Shown here one piece after another: positions 1-6,785 of a stretch of 8,991 nucleotides of DNA. The first letter of the stretch is position 1. Each line of letters starts with the position of its first letter. The stretch spans positions 2,471 to 11,461 of the forward strand of contig DMKG01000095.1 in the NCBI GenBank assembly GCA_003454415.1, read 5' to 3'. Below the pieces are notes generated by a model, which ran no database searches, was not told the origin of the DNA, and saw only the letters and a program-made list of their open reading frames with translations. The position numbers and the translations under genes are program-made. Source of the stretch: Alphaproteobacteria bacterium (lineage in GTDB: Bacteria > Pseudomonadota > Alphaproteobacteria > UBA11222).

Positions 1-269
1 AAGCCGCCGCCTTCCGCCGCCTGACGAAGCATCTTGCTACGCGCAGCGATGTGCAGAATATCGACATGATGATTCTTGCCGGATTCTGCCGCAACTGCCT
101 TGCGGACTGGTACAAGGAAGCGGCGGATGAAAAGGGCATGAATCTGAGCCGCGATGACGCGCGCGAAATCGTCTATGGCATGCCGTTCGCCGAATGGAAG
201 GCGAAGCATCAGAAAGAGGCGACGCCGGAACAGCTTGCGGCCTTTGCGGCCGCAAAGAAACACGACTGA
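1..269 (+). CDS. DUF1244 (SMc04008-like) protein, 5'-truncated by window edge
   Basis: This is the C-terminal part of a small conserved proteobacterial protein of unknown biochemical function. The reading frame is open from base 3 to the TGA at 267-269 and gives 88 residues. The in-frame GTG at 51 is not the true start: the codons before it read AAFRRLTKHLATRSDVQNID, which matches the conserved N-terminal region of DUF1244 proteins, usually about 100 residues long. Family hallmarks visible are the GFCRNCLADW segment with its Cys-x-x-Cys pair (residues 26-35 of the visible part) and EIVYGMPFAEWK (54-65). No signal peptide or membrane segment is seen, so it is probably cytosolic. gapR starts 19 bases downstream on the same strand, so the two are probably co-transcribed. 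Family assignment is confident. No function can be given, and metal binding by the two cysteines is only a possibility. Confidence 0.88.
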   Translation, partial: AAAFRRLTKHLATRSDVQNIDMMILAGFCRNCLADWYKEAADEKGMNLSRDDAREIVYGMPFAEWKAKHQKEATPEQLAAFAAAKKHD

Positions 270-277
270 TTGCATTT

Positions 278-283
278 AGGGGA
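278..283 (+). promoter_or_regulatory. Shine-Dalgarno of gapR
   Basis: AGGGGA lies five bases before the ATG at 289. It is among the clearest ribosome binding sites in the window and fixes the gapR start. Confidence 0.75.
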
Positions 284-288
284 TTTCC

Positions 289-540
289 ATGTCTGACGGT
301 GGAGTGATCGCGGCCGGTCATCTGAGGGCCTTTATCGAGCGTATCGAACGGCTGGAGGCGGAAAAGGCTTCTCTCGCAGCCGATATCAAGCAGGTTTACG
401 CCGAGGCCAAAGGCGCGGGTTTTGATGCAAAAATCATGCGGCATATCGTGCGCCTGCGCAAAATGGACCGGGACGATTACGCGGAACAGCAGGCTTTGAT
501 CGAACTTTATGCGGAAGCCGTCGGCTTGCCGGATGTGTGA
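289..540 (+). CDS. gapR: GapR-family (DUF2312) DNA-binding protein
   Basis: An 83-residue nucleoid-associated protein. In Caulobacter, GapR (89 residues) binds overtwisted DNA ahead of replication forks and RNA polymerase and stimulates type II topoisomerases; that role is inferred here from family membership. The sequence shows the family layout: a long coiled-coil helix (about residues 10-40, with the segment IERIERLEAEKASLAADI), then VYAEAKGAGFDAKIM and the basic RHIVRLRKMDR stretch (51-61) that matches the DNA-contacting part, then a short acidic helix ending in YAEAVGLPDV. The start at 289 has a good Shine-Dalgarno and leaves the usual short N-terminus. It follows the DUF1244 gene by 19 bases and precedes the M3 peptidase by 6, so all three are probably one transcript. 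Nothing is missing or broken. Family assignment is confident. Confidence 0.93.
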   Translation: MSDGGVIAAGHLRAFIERIERLEAEKASLAADIKQVYAEAKGAGFDAKIMRHIVRLRKMDRDDYAEQQALIELYAEAVGLPDV

Positions 541-546
541 CGAAAC

Positions 547-2334
547 ATGACAGCCCTGCACAACACGGAACTGGGAGATCTGCCCGAATGGGATCTGAGC
601 GATCTTTACAAGGGGCCTGACGATCCGCAATTCGCCGCCGATTTCGATGCGGCCGAACAGGCGGCGACGCAATTCGCGGACTCCTTTCAGGGCAGGCTGG
701 CCCAGCTCGAAGGGGAGCGGTTCGCCGCCGCCATCCGGACCTACGAGGCCATAGAAGAGAGCCTTGGGCGGCTCATGTCCTTTGCGTCACTTGCCCATGT
801 CACCCATCTCGACGATCCGGAATTCGCCCGTTTCCATTCGGATTCCCAGGCCCGCGCCAGCATGATCGGTTCAACCCTGCTGTTCTTCACCCTGGAGATC
901 AACCGCCTGGACGAGGCGCGGCTGGAGATCCTGTTACAGGATTCCGGGGTTGCGCGTTACCGCCCCTGGCTGGAGGAATTGCGGGTCTATCGCCCCTATC
1001 AGCTGGCCGATGATCTGGAGAAACTGCTTCTGGAAAAATCGGTCGCTGGGGCCGCCGCCTGGGGCCGTCTGTTCGACGAAACCCTTGCCGGGTTGCGTTT
1101 TTGCGTGCGCGGCAAGGAACTGGGCGAGGAAGAAACCCTGCATCTGCTGAGCGATCCTGATGCGGACCTGCGCGCAGAGGCCGCGCAGGCGCTATCGGAG
1201 GTCTTTGCGCGAAACATTAAGCTGTTCGCCCTCATCACCAATACTCTGGCCAAGGACAAGGAAATCGAGGACCGCTGGCGCAAATATCCCGGCCCGGCCA
1301 CTGCGCGGCATCTGTCGAACCGGGTGGAGCCGGAAGTGGTTGCGGCGCTGGTCAGCGCCGTCCGCGAATCCTATCCCCGTCTGTCACACCGGTATTACGC
1401 CCTCAAGGCGCGCTGGATGGGCAAGGAAAAGCTGGCCTTCTGGGATCGCAACGCGCCCCTGCCCGACCAGATCGAACGCCGCATTCCCTGGGAAGAGGCG
1501 CGCCAGACTGTCTTGTCCGCCTATAAGGATTTCGCACCGGAAATGGCGGAGATTGGCGGAAGATTCTTCGAGCGGCGCTGGATCCACGCGCCCATCGCAG
1601 CCGGAAAGATCAGCGGCGCCTTCGCGCATCCCGTCACCCCAAAAGCGCACCCTTATGTGCTGATGAATTATCAGGGAAAAATGCGGGATGTGATGACCCT
1701 CGCCCATGAACTGGGCCATGGGGTGCATCAGGTGCTGGCCTCGGAACAGGGATTGCTGCTGGCGGACACGCCCCTGACCCTTGCGGAAACCGCAAGCGTC
1801 TTCGGCGAAATGCTGACCTTCCAGGCCCTGTTGAAGGCCGTGAAGACGGAGACCGAACGCCGCGCCATGCTCGCGTCCAAGGTGGAGGACATGCTGAACA
1901 CCGTGGTGCGGCAAATCGCCTTTTACGAGTTCGAGCGCCAGGTGCATGACGCCCGCAAACAGGGCGAACTGACCCCGGATCAGCTCGGCGCCATCTGGAT
2001 GCAGGTGCAGGGCGAAAGTCTGGGGCCCGCAATCGATCTGTCCGCGGGCTATGAAAATTTCTGGTGCTATATCCCGCATTTCATCCATTCCCCGTTTTAT
2101 GTCTATGCCTATGCGTTTGGGGACTGTCTGGTGAATTCGCTGTTCGCCTGTTTCCAGAAGGCGGAAACAGGGTTTCAGGAAAAATATTTCGACCTGCTGC
2201 GGGCGGGCGGCTCCAAACGCCATGGCGAACTGCTCCGCCCCTTCGGGCTCGACGCCGCCGATCCCGCGTTCTGGAAAGGCGGACTTTCCATGATCAGCGG
2301 CATGATCGACGCGCTCGAAACCGGCGCGATTTGA
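547..2334 (+). CDS. pepF: M3-family oligoendopeptidase F (pepF type)
   Basis: A 595-residue zinc metallopeptidase expected to cut short peptides in the cytoplasm, about the normal length for bacterial M3B enzymes. The zinc motif HELGH is at residues 387-391 (ligands His387 and His391, catalytic Glu388). The third ligand is probably Glu414 in LAETASVFGE, 27 residues after His387, the usual M3 spacing. The C-terminal substrate-side motif YIPHFIHSPFYVYAYAFG (508-525) is also typical. The N-terminal half is helical and carries the M3 N-terminal domain (roughly residues 110-180). There is no signal peptide. The ATG at 547 starts six bases after the gapR stop with only a weak ribosome binding site, which suggests coupling to gapR translation. 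Its peptide substrates are unknown, and a link to GapR turnover would be speculation. The closest alternative is another M3B subfamily such as M3 carboxypeptidase-like, but the overall layout fits oligoendopeptidase F. Confidence 0.93.
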   Translation: MTALHNTELGDLPEWDLSDLYKGPDDPQFAADFDAAEQAATQFADSFQGRLAQLEGERFAAAIRTYEAIEESLGRLMSFASLAHVTHLDDPEFARFHSDSQARASMIGSTLLFFTLEINRLDEARLEILLQDSGVARYRPWLEELRVYRPYQLADDLEKLLLEKSVAGAAAWGRLFDETLAGLRFCVRGKELGEEETLHLLSDPDADLRAEAAQALSEVFARNIKLFALITNTLAKDKEIEDRWRKYPGPATARHLSNRVEPEVVAALVSAVRESYPRLSHRYYALKARWMGKEKLAFWDRNAPLPDQIERRIPWEEARQTVLSAYKDFAPEMAEIGGRFFERRWIHAPIAAGKISGAFAHPVTPKAHPYVLMNYQGKMRDVMTLAHELGHGVHQVLASEQGLLLADTPLTLAETASVFGEMLTFQALLKAVKTETERRAMLASKVEDMLNTVVRQIAFYEFERQVHDARKQGELTPDQLGAIWMQVQGESLGPAIDLSAGYENFWCYIPHFIHSPFYVYAYAFGDCLVNSLFACFQKAETGFQEKYFDLLRAGGSKRHGELLRPFGLDAADPAFWKGGLSMISGMIDALETGAI

Positions 2335-2476
2335 AAAATGCGAATATTCATAATAACTTATTCATGATTTTCCCGTGTCAGCGGGGGCAGCGACATAACG
2401 CGCATTCCGGTTTACGCGCGCCTTGCCAATGCCTATATTCACATCGGTTTTCTATCGTTTTTGTGGAGTGAACAGT
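2335..2476. other. AT-richer intergenic region before oxidase subunit IV gene
   Basis: There is no gene in these 142 bases. The first 35 are markedly AT-rich for this window and include the palindrome GAATATTC (2342-2349) and two direct copies of ATTCAT. A small CCCG/CGGG hairpin (2372-2385) has no T-run after it, so I see no convincing terminator for the peptidase gene. A TTGAAA overlaps the peptidase stop codon but has no well-placed -10 partner. The best promoter candidate is at 2411-2439. Confidence 0.5.
2411..2439 (+). promoter_or_regulatory. Putative sigma70-type promoter for oxidase subunit IV
   Basis: TTTACG (2411-2416) and TATATT (2434-2439) are separated by exactly 17 bases. They match four and five of six positions of TTGACA and TATAAT. 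Transcription would start near 2446, giving a leader of about 30 bases before the ATG at 2477. This is by eye only; chance matches of this quality occur. Confidence 0.4.
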
Positions 2477-2617
2477 ATGGCGGCAACGCAGCATGAGCAT
2501 GGCAAGATGGACATTTCGCAGCATCGCGAGATGTGGGGCTTATTTATCAGCATGACCAAGTGGAGTACGGGAATCGTGATCGCGATTCTGGTGCTTATGG
2601 CCATATTTCTCCTCTGA
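2477..2617 (+). CDS. aa3-type cytochrome c oxidase subunit IV (COX4_pro_2)
   Basis: A 46-residue inner-membrane protein of the family that forms the small fourth subunit of alphaproteobacterial aa3 oxidases. It has a short, His-rich soluble N-terminus (QHEHGKMDISQHREMWG), then one transmembrane helix from about residue 24 to the C-terminus, ending in IVIAILVLMAIFLL. The start at 2477 is chosen because GGAG at 2465-2468 sits eight bases upstream; an upstream in-frame ATG at 2423 would add 18 residues unlike the family. In Paracoccus the homologous subunit lies along the edge of the core enzyme and is dispensable for activity; the same is likely but unproven here. The gene stands alone, with no other oxidase gene in the window, a putative promoter of its own and a hairpin after it. 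Confidence 0.85.
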   Translation: MAATQHEHGKMDISQHREMWGLFISMTKWSTGIVIAILVLMAIFLL

Positions 2618-2667
2618 TCATCCTTTTTCCTGCTCAGGCTGGCGAGATCGCCCTCATCATGAAACGG

Positions 2668-2689
2668 GCGCGCTTTACCGCGCATTTTT
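2668..2689 (+). terminator. Weak rho-independent terminator-like hairpin after subunit IV gene
   Basis: GCGCG (2668-2672) and CGCGC (2679-2683) can pair around a six-base loop, followed after one A by TTTTT (2685-2689). The all-GC stem has only five pairs, so termination may be partial. It lies 50 bases after the subunit IV stop and 15 bases before the def start. It could end the subunit IV transcript or attenuate read-through into def. Confidence 0.45.
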
Positions 2690-2704
2690 CACCATGTTGA
2701 TCAG

Positions 2705-3277
2705 ATGACGATCAGAAAAATCGCGCGTATGGGGCATCCGGTTTTACGCCAGCAGGCGAAACCGGTTGACGATCCCCTTGACCCCGAGATCCAGCGCCTG
2801 GTTCGCGACATGATCGAAACCATGATTGACGCCAATGGCGCCGGGCTGGCCGCGCCCCAGGTTTACGAATCCCTGCGCCTGGTGATTTTCCAGGCTCCGC
2901 CCGAGCGTGTGGAGCCCGGGAGCGAAATGGACGAGGCGGAGGCCTATACTCACAGCGCCCCGCTGACCATATTGTTCAATCCGGTGATCGAGGTGTTGGG
3001 ACCGGAAACGCAGGCGGGATGGGAGGGCTGCCTTTCCGTTCCAGGCTTGCGCGGCCTCGTCTCCCGTCACAACTATATCCGCTATTCCGGCCTGGATCAG
3101 GCGGGCAAACCCATTTCCCGGATTGCGCGGGGGTTTCATGCGCGGGTGGTGCAGCATGAGTGCGACCATCTGGACGGGATCCTGTACCCGCAACGCATGC
3201 AGGATCTCAGCCTCCTGCTGTTCGAAACGGAAATCCGCCATTTCCTTGAAGCCCAGAAAGGGAGTGAAGAGGCATGA
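2705..3277 (+). CDS. def: Peptide deformylase
   Basis: A 190-residue cytosolic metalloenzyme that removes the formyl group from the N-terminal Met of new proteins. All three family motifs are intact: GAGLAAPQ (residues 45-52), EGCLS (107-111, metal ligand Cys109) and HECDH (151-155, ligands His151 and His155, catalytic Glu152). A somewhat long insert (about 66-86, PERVEPGSEMDEAEAYTHSA) lies between motifs 1 and 2 and has counterparts in other long deformylases. The ATG at 2705 lacks a clear Shine-Dalgarno; an ATG at 2694 is out of frame with it and reaches a stop after four codons. Methionyl-tRNA formyltransferase (fmt), a frequent partner, is not next to it, so this may be one of two or more deformylases in the genome. 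Its stop overlaps the coq9 start as ATGA. Confidence 0.95.
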   Translation: MTIRKIARMGHPVLRQQAKPVDDPLDPEIQRLVRDMIETMIDANGAGLAAPQVYESLRLVIFQAPPERVEPGSEMDEAEAYTHSAPLTILFNPVIEVLGPETQAGWEGCLSVPGLRGLVSRHNYIRYSGLDQAGKPISRIARGFHARVVQHECDHLDGILYPQRMQDLSLLLFETEIRHFLEAQKGSEEA

Positions 3278-3957
3278 GCGCGCCTCCCGCCACCCCGGAA
3301 GACCATCTGGCGGACGCACGGGCCGCAGTGCTGGCGGCGGCCCTTCCCCACGCGCCCTTCACCGGTTGGTCGGCGAATACCTTGCAGATCGCCATCCAGG
3401 AGGCCGGGGTCGATCCCGGTCTTGCGCTGCTGGCGTTCCCTGATGGGGAAATGAGCCTGCTGGAAGCGTTCTGGTCCACTCTGGATGCGGCGCTGACGCA
3501 TGAAATTGCCGCCCGCGCGCTGGCCAACACCCCTTTATCGCAACGCATCGCCATTATCCTTAAGACTTATATCGCGCTGCTGCGTCCCCACCGCGAAGCC
3601 GTACGGCGCGCCCTCGCCCTGCAGGCCATGCCGTTAAATGCGCCACACGGGCTTGCCTGCCTCTACCGGACCGTAGACGCCATGTGGCGGGCCGCGGGTG
3701 ACGCCTCCAATGATTTCAATTTCTACACCAAGCGCGCCACGCTTGCCGCGGTCACCGCATCGGTTGTCACCCATTGGCTTGGCGAAGGGGGGGATGACGC
3801 CGGCGCGCTTGACAGCTTCATCGACCGGCGGATCAATGATATTTTGCGGTTTGAAAAGTTCAAGGCGGGCGCCGGCAGATTCCTGCAGGGCCTGCCGCAA
3901 CCGGCCACCGTGCTGGGACGGATCGCGGGAATCGTATCCGGGACGCTATCGCGTTAA
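3274..3957 (+). CDS. coq9: COQ9-family ubiquinone biosynthesis protein
   Basis: A 227-residue protein of the COQ9 family, which is shared by mitochondria and Alphaproteobacteria. COQ9 has a TetR-like fold, binds isoprenoid lipids and helps the ring-modifying enzymes of ubiquinone synthesis (COQ7, and in yeast also the C4 deamination step linked to Coq6). Visible here are a TetR-like N-terminal region (about 15-70, including GWSANTLQIAIQEAGVDP and DGEMSLLEAFW), and the diagnostic C-terminal motifs SNDFNFYTKRATLAAV (145-160) and FIDRRINDILRFEKFK (182-197). An amphipathic C-terminal tail follows (about 200-227) that may touch membrane. Its ATG overlaps the def stop (ATGA), which implies translational coupling, and pabB starts 20 bases after its stop. 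A plain TetR repressor is unlikely because the C-terminal motifs are those of COQ9. The exact role in bacteria is less well known than in yeast. Confidence 0.88.
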   Translation: MSAPPATPEDHLADARAAVLAAALPHAPFTGWSANTLQIAIQEAGVDPGLALLAFPDGEMSLLEAFWSTLDAALTHEIAARALANTPLSQRIAIILKTYIALLRPHREAVRRALALQAMPLNAPHGLACLYRTVDAMWRAAGDASNDFNFYTKRATLAAVTASVVTHWLGEGGDDAGALDSFIDRRINDILRFEKFKAGAGRFLQGLPQPATVLGRIAGIVSGTLSR

Positions 3958-3977
3958 CGCCTGACGGCGAAAAGGAC

Positions 3978-5366
3978 ATGCAGGCAGAGGAGATAAGCTA
4001 TCTCGACCCTGTCCAGGCTTTCGCCCCCTGGGCCGCCCAGCCGTGGTCGATATTTCTGGATTCCGCGCGCGAGGATGGCGCGCTGGGAAAGCACAGCTTC
4101 ATCTGTGTGCAGCCTTGCCGGCGCATGACCGTCGCCGGCGGCCAGTTTTTGCTCGATAACCAGCCTGTGGAAAGCGATCCCTTCACCTGTCTTGAGAGTC
4201 TGTTGGGCGCCCACGCCGCGCCAGCCCTGGCGGGCCTGCCGCCGTTTCAGGGCGGGGCCGCGGGGTTTATCGGCTATGAAATGGGCCGGTATCTGGAAAA
4301 GGTCGACGCGCCCGGCGCGGATGACCTGGGGTTGCCGGATATGGCGATGGGTGTTTATGACCAGATTATCGCCTTTGATCTGCACGCGCGCCGGGCCTGG
4401 ATTCTCACCCGCGATCTCGGCGCGAAGGATGCGGAGAAACGGCGCGCGCGTCTGCGCCAGAATCTCGCTTTAGCCCGCGCCACTCCCCTGCCGCCCGCGC
4501 CGCAAACCTTCGATGCGAAAAGGTGGCGCGGAAATTTTCCGCGTGACGTCTATGAACAGGCGGTCAGCCGGGTAGTACGCTATATTCTGGAGGGGGATAT
4601 TTTCCAGGCCAATATCGCCCAGCGTTTTGCGGTTTCCCTGGGACCGGGCTTTGACCGCTTTGGATTTTACCGCCGGTTGCGCGAGGTGAACCCCGCGCCT
4701 TTTTCCGCTTTTCTGGAAATGGGGGACTATGCCCTCGCCTCCTCTTCGCCGGAGCGCTTTTTACACCTCAGCAGGGGAAGGGTGGAGGCCCGGCCCATCA
4801 AGGGCACGCGGCCACGCGGCCAAACCCCGGAAGAGGACGCGGCCCTGGCGGCGGAATTAGGCGCAAGTGAAAAGGATCGCGCGGAAAACGTCATGATCGT
4901 CGACCTGCTGCGCAATGATCTGAGCCGCGTCTGCATGGACCATGAAGTTGAGGTTCCCGCCCTCTGCGCGCTGGAAAGCTACGCCAGCGTGCATCATCTG
5001 GTCTCGGCCGTTACGGGCAGACTTCGGCCGGAATGTAACGCCATGGACGCCCTACGGGCGGCGTTTCCCGGCGGCTCCATCACCGGCGCGCCCAAAATCC
5101 GCGCCATGCAGATCATCGCGGAACTGGAGCCGCACCGCCGCGGCCCCTATTGCGGCGCCATCGGTTATCTAGGCTTTGACGGCGGCATGGATATGAATAT
5201 CGCCATTCGCACCGTCGCCATGAACGCCAGACAGGCGGTCTTTCACGCAGGCGGCGGCATTGTGGCGGATTCTGTTCCGTCTGCGGAATATTTCGAAAGT
5301 CTGGACAAGGCGCGCGCGTTGTTCGCCGCTTTCGGTCTGCGCCCGCCCGACGTCCGGCCGTCATGA
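3978..5366 (+). CDS. pabB: Aminodeoxychorismate synthase component I
   Basis: A 462-residue cytosolic enzyme that, with PabA-supplied ammonia, converts chorismate to 4-amino-4-deoxychorismate, the first committed step to p-aminobenzoate and folate. The chorismate-binding domain fills the C-terminal two thirds. It contains SPERF (Glu259, matching the E. coli PabB general acid), PIKGTRPRG (273-281), [16 protein letters not shown] (300-315) and GGSITGAPK (365-373). Lys275 in PIKGT separates PabB from anthranilate synthase TrpE, which has Ala there, because PabB uses this Lys to attack the ring. The N-terminal segment ([11 protein letters not shown]...IFLDSA) fits PabB. The ATG at 3978 has AAGGA only one base away, so the ribosome binding site is poor; coupling to coq9, 20 bases upstream, is plausible. 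The 3' end overlaps pabA by ATGA. Confidence 0.94.
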   Translation: MQAEEISYLDPVQAFAPWAAQPWSIFLDSAREDGALGKHSFICVQPCRRMTVAGGQFLLDNQPVESDPFTCLESLLGAHAAPALAGLPPFQGGAAGFIGYEMGRYLEKVDAPGADDLGLPDMAMGVYDQIIAFDLHARRAWILTRDLGAKDAEKRRARLRQNLALARATPLPPAPQTFDAKRWRGNFPRDVYEQAVSRVVRYILEGDIFQANIAQRFAVSLGPGFDRFGFYRRLREVNPAPFSAFLEMGDYALASSSPERFLHLSRGRVEARPIKGTRPRGQTPEEDAALAAELGASEKDRAENVMIVDLLRNDLSRVCMDHEVEVPALCALESYASVHHLVSAVTGRLRPECNAMDALRAAFPGGSITGAPKIRAMQIIAELEPHRRGPYCGAIGYLGFDGGMDMNIAIRTVAMNARQAVFHAGGGIVADSVPSAEYFESLDKARALFAAFGLRPPDVRPS

Positions 5367-5968
5367 TCCTGCTGATCGACAATTACGACAGCTTTGTCCA
5401 CAACCTGGCGCGGTATTTTGGAGAGCTGGGACGCGAGCGCAGGGTGATCCGCAACGACGCCATCAGCGTCAAGGAGGTCCGCGCCCTGAACCCACAGGCG
5501 ATCCTGCTTTCACCCGGCCCCTGCACGCCCGCGCAGGCCGGAATTTCACTTGAGCTTGTGCGCAATCTTGCGGGAAAAATCCCGATGCTTGGCGTATGCT
5601 TGGGGCATCAGGCGATTGCCGAAAGTTTCGGCGGACGCCTGCGCCGCGCCCTGCAGCCGCGCCATGGTAAAACCTCGCTGATCCGCCATGATGCAAAAGG
5701 CATATTTACGGGTCTTCCCAACCCGCTTCGGGCCGGGCGCTATCATTCCCTGGCGGTGGAAATTCCCCCATCCAGCCCGCTGGAGATCACCGGGCGCGCG
5801 GAAGACAACGAAATCATGGGGCTGGCGCACCGCACATGGCCAATCTATGGCGTACAGTTTCATCCGGAATCGATTCTGACCGAAAAGGGGCATGATCTTC
5901 TGGCGAATTTTCTGCGGCTCGCCGATGAGTGGAATATGCGACGTGACAGGAATGTATTGCTACCTTGA
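5363..5968 (+). CDS. pabA: Aminodeoxychorismate synthase component II (glutamine amidotransferase)
   Basis: A 201-residue class I glutamine amidotransferase that makes ammonia from glutamine for PabB. The triad is complete: Cys79 in GVCLGHQ, and His167 and Glu169 in GVQFHPES. The N-terminus [15 protein letters not shown] and the oxyanion-region segment [14 protein letters not shown] (49-62) follow E. coli PabA closely; PCTP favours PabA over TrpG, which usually has PGTP, although some amidotransferases serve both pathways. It starts inside the pabB stop codon (ATGA at 5363-5366), so the two subunits are probably translated in step. The C-terminus runs about a dozen residues past the E. coli protein (ending RRDRNVLLP), and this tail overlaps the pabC start. 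With pabB before it and pabC after it, a p-aminobenzoate role is the best call. Confidence 0.94.
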   Translation: MILLIDNYDSFVHNLARYFGELGRERRVIRNDAISVKEVRALNPQAILLSPGPCTPAQAGISLELVRNLAGKIPMLGVCLGHQAIAESFGGRLRRALQPRHGKTSLIRHDAKGIFTGLPNPLRAGRYHSLAVEIPPSSPLEITGRAEDNEIMGLAHRTWPIYGVQFHPESILTEKGHDLLANFLRLADEWNMRRDRNVLLP

Positions 5969-6785
5969 TGGCAAGTTGATCAGCCTTGAGAAGGCCCGCA
6001 TCGATCCGCGTGACCGGGGTTTTCTGCTGGGTGATGGCGTTTTCGAGACTCTGCTCGCCGAGACGGGAAGGGTGCGCCGGCCTGGGCGGCATTTCGCGCG
6101 GCTGCGGGCTTCCGCTGGCATTCTGGGGATACCGCTGACGATTTCAGATCCGGATCTGCTGGAAGGGATGGAGCGTCTGCTGCGGGAGAATCAGCTCTTA
6201 CAAGGGCGCGCGGCGGCGCGCATCACCCTTAGCCGCGGCGTCGCCGGGCGCGGCCTCCTGCCCCCGTCAACGGCAACCCCGACTTTGCTGATCAGCGTGG
6301 CGGAGACCCCCCCGCCCCCGGCCTCCATGCGCGCCGTCACCGCATCCTATCTGCGCAATGAAAAATCCATCGGTTCACGAATCAAAAGCCTGAACTATCT
6401 GGACAATATCATGGCCCGGCGCGAAGCCGCCCTGCGAGGCGCCGATGAAGCCCTGATGCCGAATAGCAGAGGCGCCCTCGCCTGCGCCAGCGCCGCCAAT
6501 CTGTTCGTTGTACAGGACGGCGTTCTGATGACCCCTACCCTTGACGAAGGCGCCCTGCCTGGCGTCATGCGCGCCCTGGTGCTGGAGACTGCGGCCGCCC
6601 TCGGCATTCCGGCTCGCGAAACGCGCATCATGCCGGACAGTTTGCCGCACGCCGCGGAAGCGTTCCTGAGCAACGCCCTGCTCGGGCTTTGCCCGCTGAT
6701 TGAAATCGATGGAAAGCCCCATCGCATAGGGGACACCGGCCCGCTGACGCAAAGGCTCCAGGACGCTACTGCAGATCGCGAATAA
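5952..6785 (+). CDS. pabC: Aminodeoxychorismate lyase (class IV PLP enzyme)
   Basis: A 277-residue pyridoxal-phosphate enzyme expected to split aminodeoxychorismate into p-aminobenzoate and pyruvate. Class IV features include [14 protein letters not shown] (21-34), the PLP-binding Lys145 in [17 protein letters not shown], the cofactor-side AANLFVV motif (181-187) and [12 protein letters not shown] near the end. The residue five before Asn183, normally the Glu that touches the PLP ring nitrogen, is Cys178 here ([11 protein letters not shown] versus VTECCAANLF in E. coli PabC). I chose the ATG at 5952, which gives [10 protein letters not shown], the usual N-terminus; a GTG at 5943 with GAGTGGA nine bases before it would add three residues and is a real alternative. 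It overlaps pabA by 17 bases and the convergent malonyl-CoA decarboxylase gene by 20. A branched-chain or D-amino acid aminotransferase is possible from sequence alone, but the position after pabBA argues for the lyase. Confidence 0.83.
   Translation: MYCYLDGKLISLEKARIDPRDRGFLLGDGVFETLLAETGRVRRPGRHFARLRASAGILGIPLTISDPDLLEGMERLLRENQLLQGRAAARITLSRGVAGRGLLPPSTATPTLLISVAETPPPPASMRAVTASYLRNEKSIGSRIKSLNYLDNIMARREAALRGADEALMPNSRGALACASAANLFVVQDGVLMTPTLDEGALPGVMRALVLETAAALGIPARETRIMPDSLPHAAEAFLSNALLGLCPLIEIDGKPHRIGDTGPLTQRLQDATADRE

Noticed and set aside
37..672. 211-codon minus-strand frame across DUF1244, gapR and the peptidase start
   Set aside because: It covers three recognisable plus-strand genes, is rich in Arg, Pro, Ser and His, and resembles no family.
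1384..2223. 279-codon open frame on the minus strand within the peptidase gene
   Set aside because: It lies fully antisense to a gene with an intact HELGH motif. The translation has no recognisable family, and long antisense frames are common in GC-rich coding DNA.
2372..2385. Terminator after the peptidase gene
   Set aside because: The CCCG/CGGG stem has only four pairs and no following T-run; the T-run lies before it.
2064..2471. Plus-strand frame overlapping the end of the peptidase and the intergenic region
   Set aside because: It is an off-frame reading of the peptidase C-terminus that runs on into non-coding sequence, with no family resemblance or ribosome binding site.
3274..3957. 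TetR-type transcription repressor
   Set aside because: The N-terminal fold looks TetR-like, but the C-terminal SNDFNFYTKRATL and FIDRRINDILRFEK motifs are those of COQ9.
3978..5366. Anthranilate synthase (TrpE) or isochorismate synthase instead of PabB
   Set aside because: Lys275 in PIKGT is the PabB marker (Ala in TrpE), and pabA and pabC follow directly.
6717..6732. Terminator for the decarboxylase gene within pabC (CCCC...GGGG)
   Set aside because: Only four pairs with mismatches inside and only a short CTTTCC stretch after it on the minus strand.
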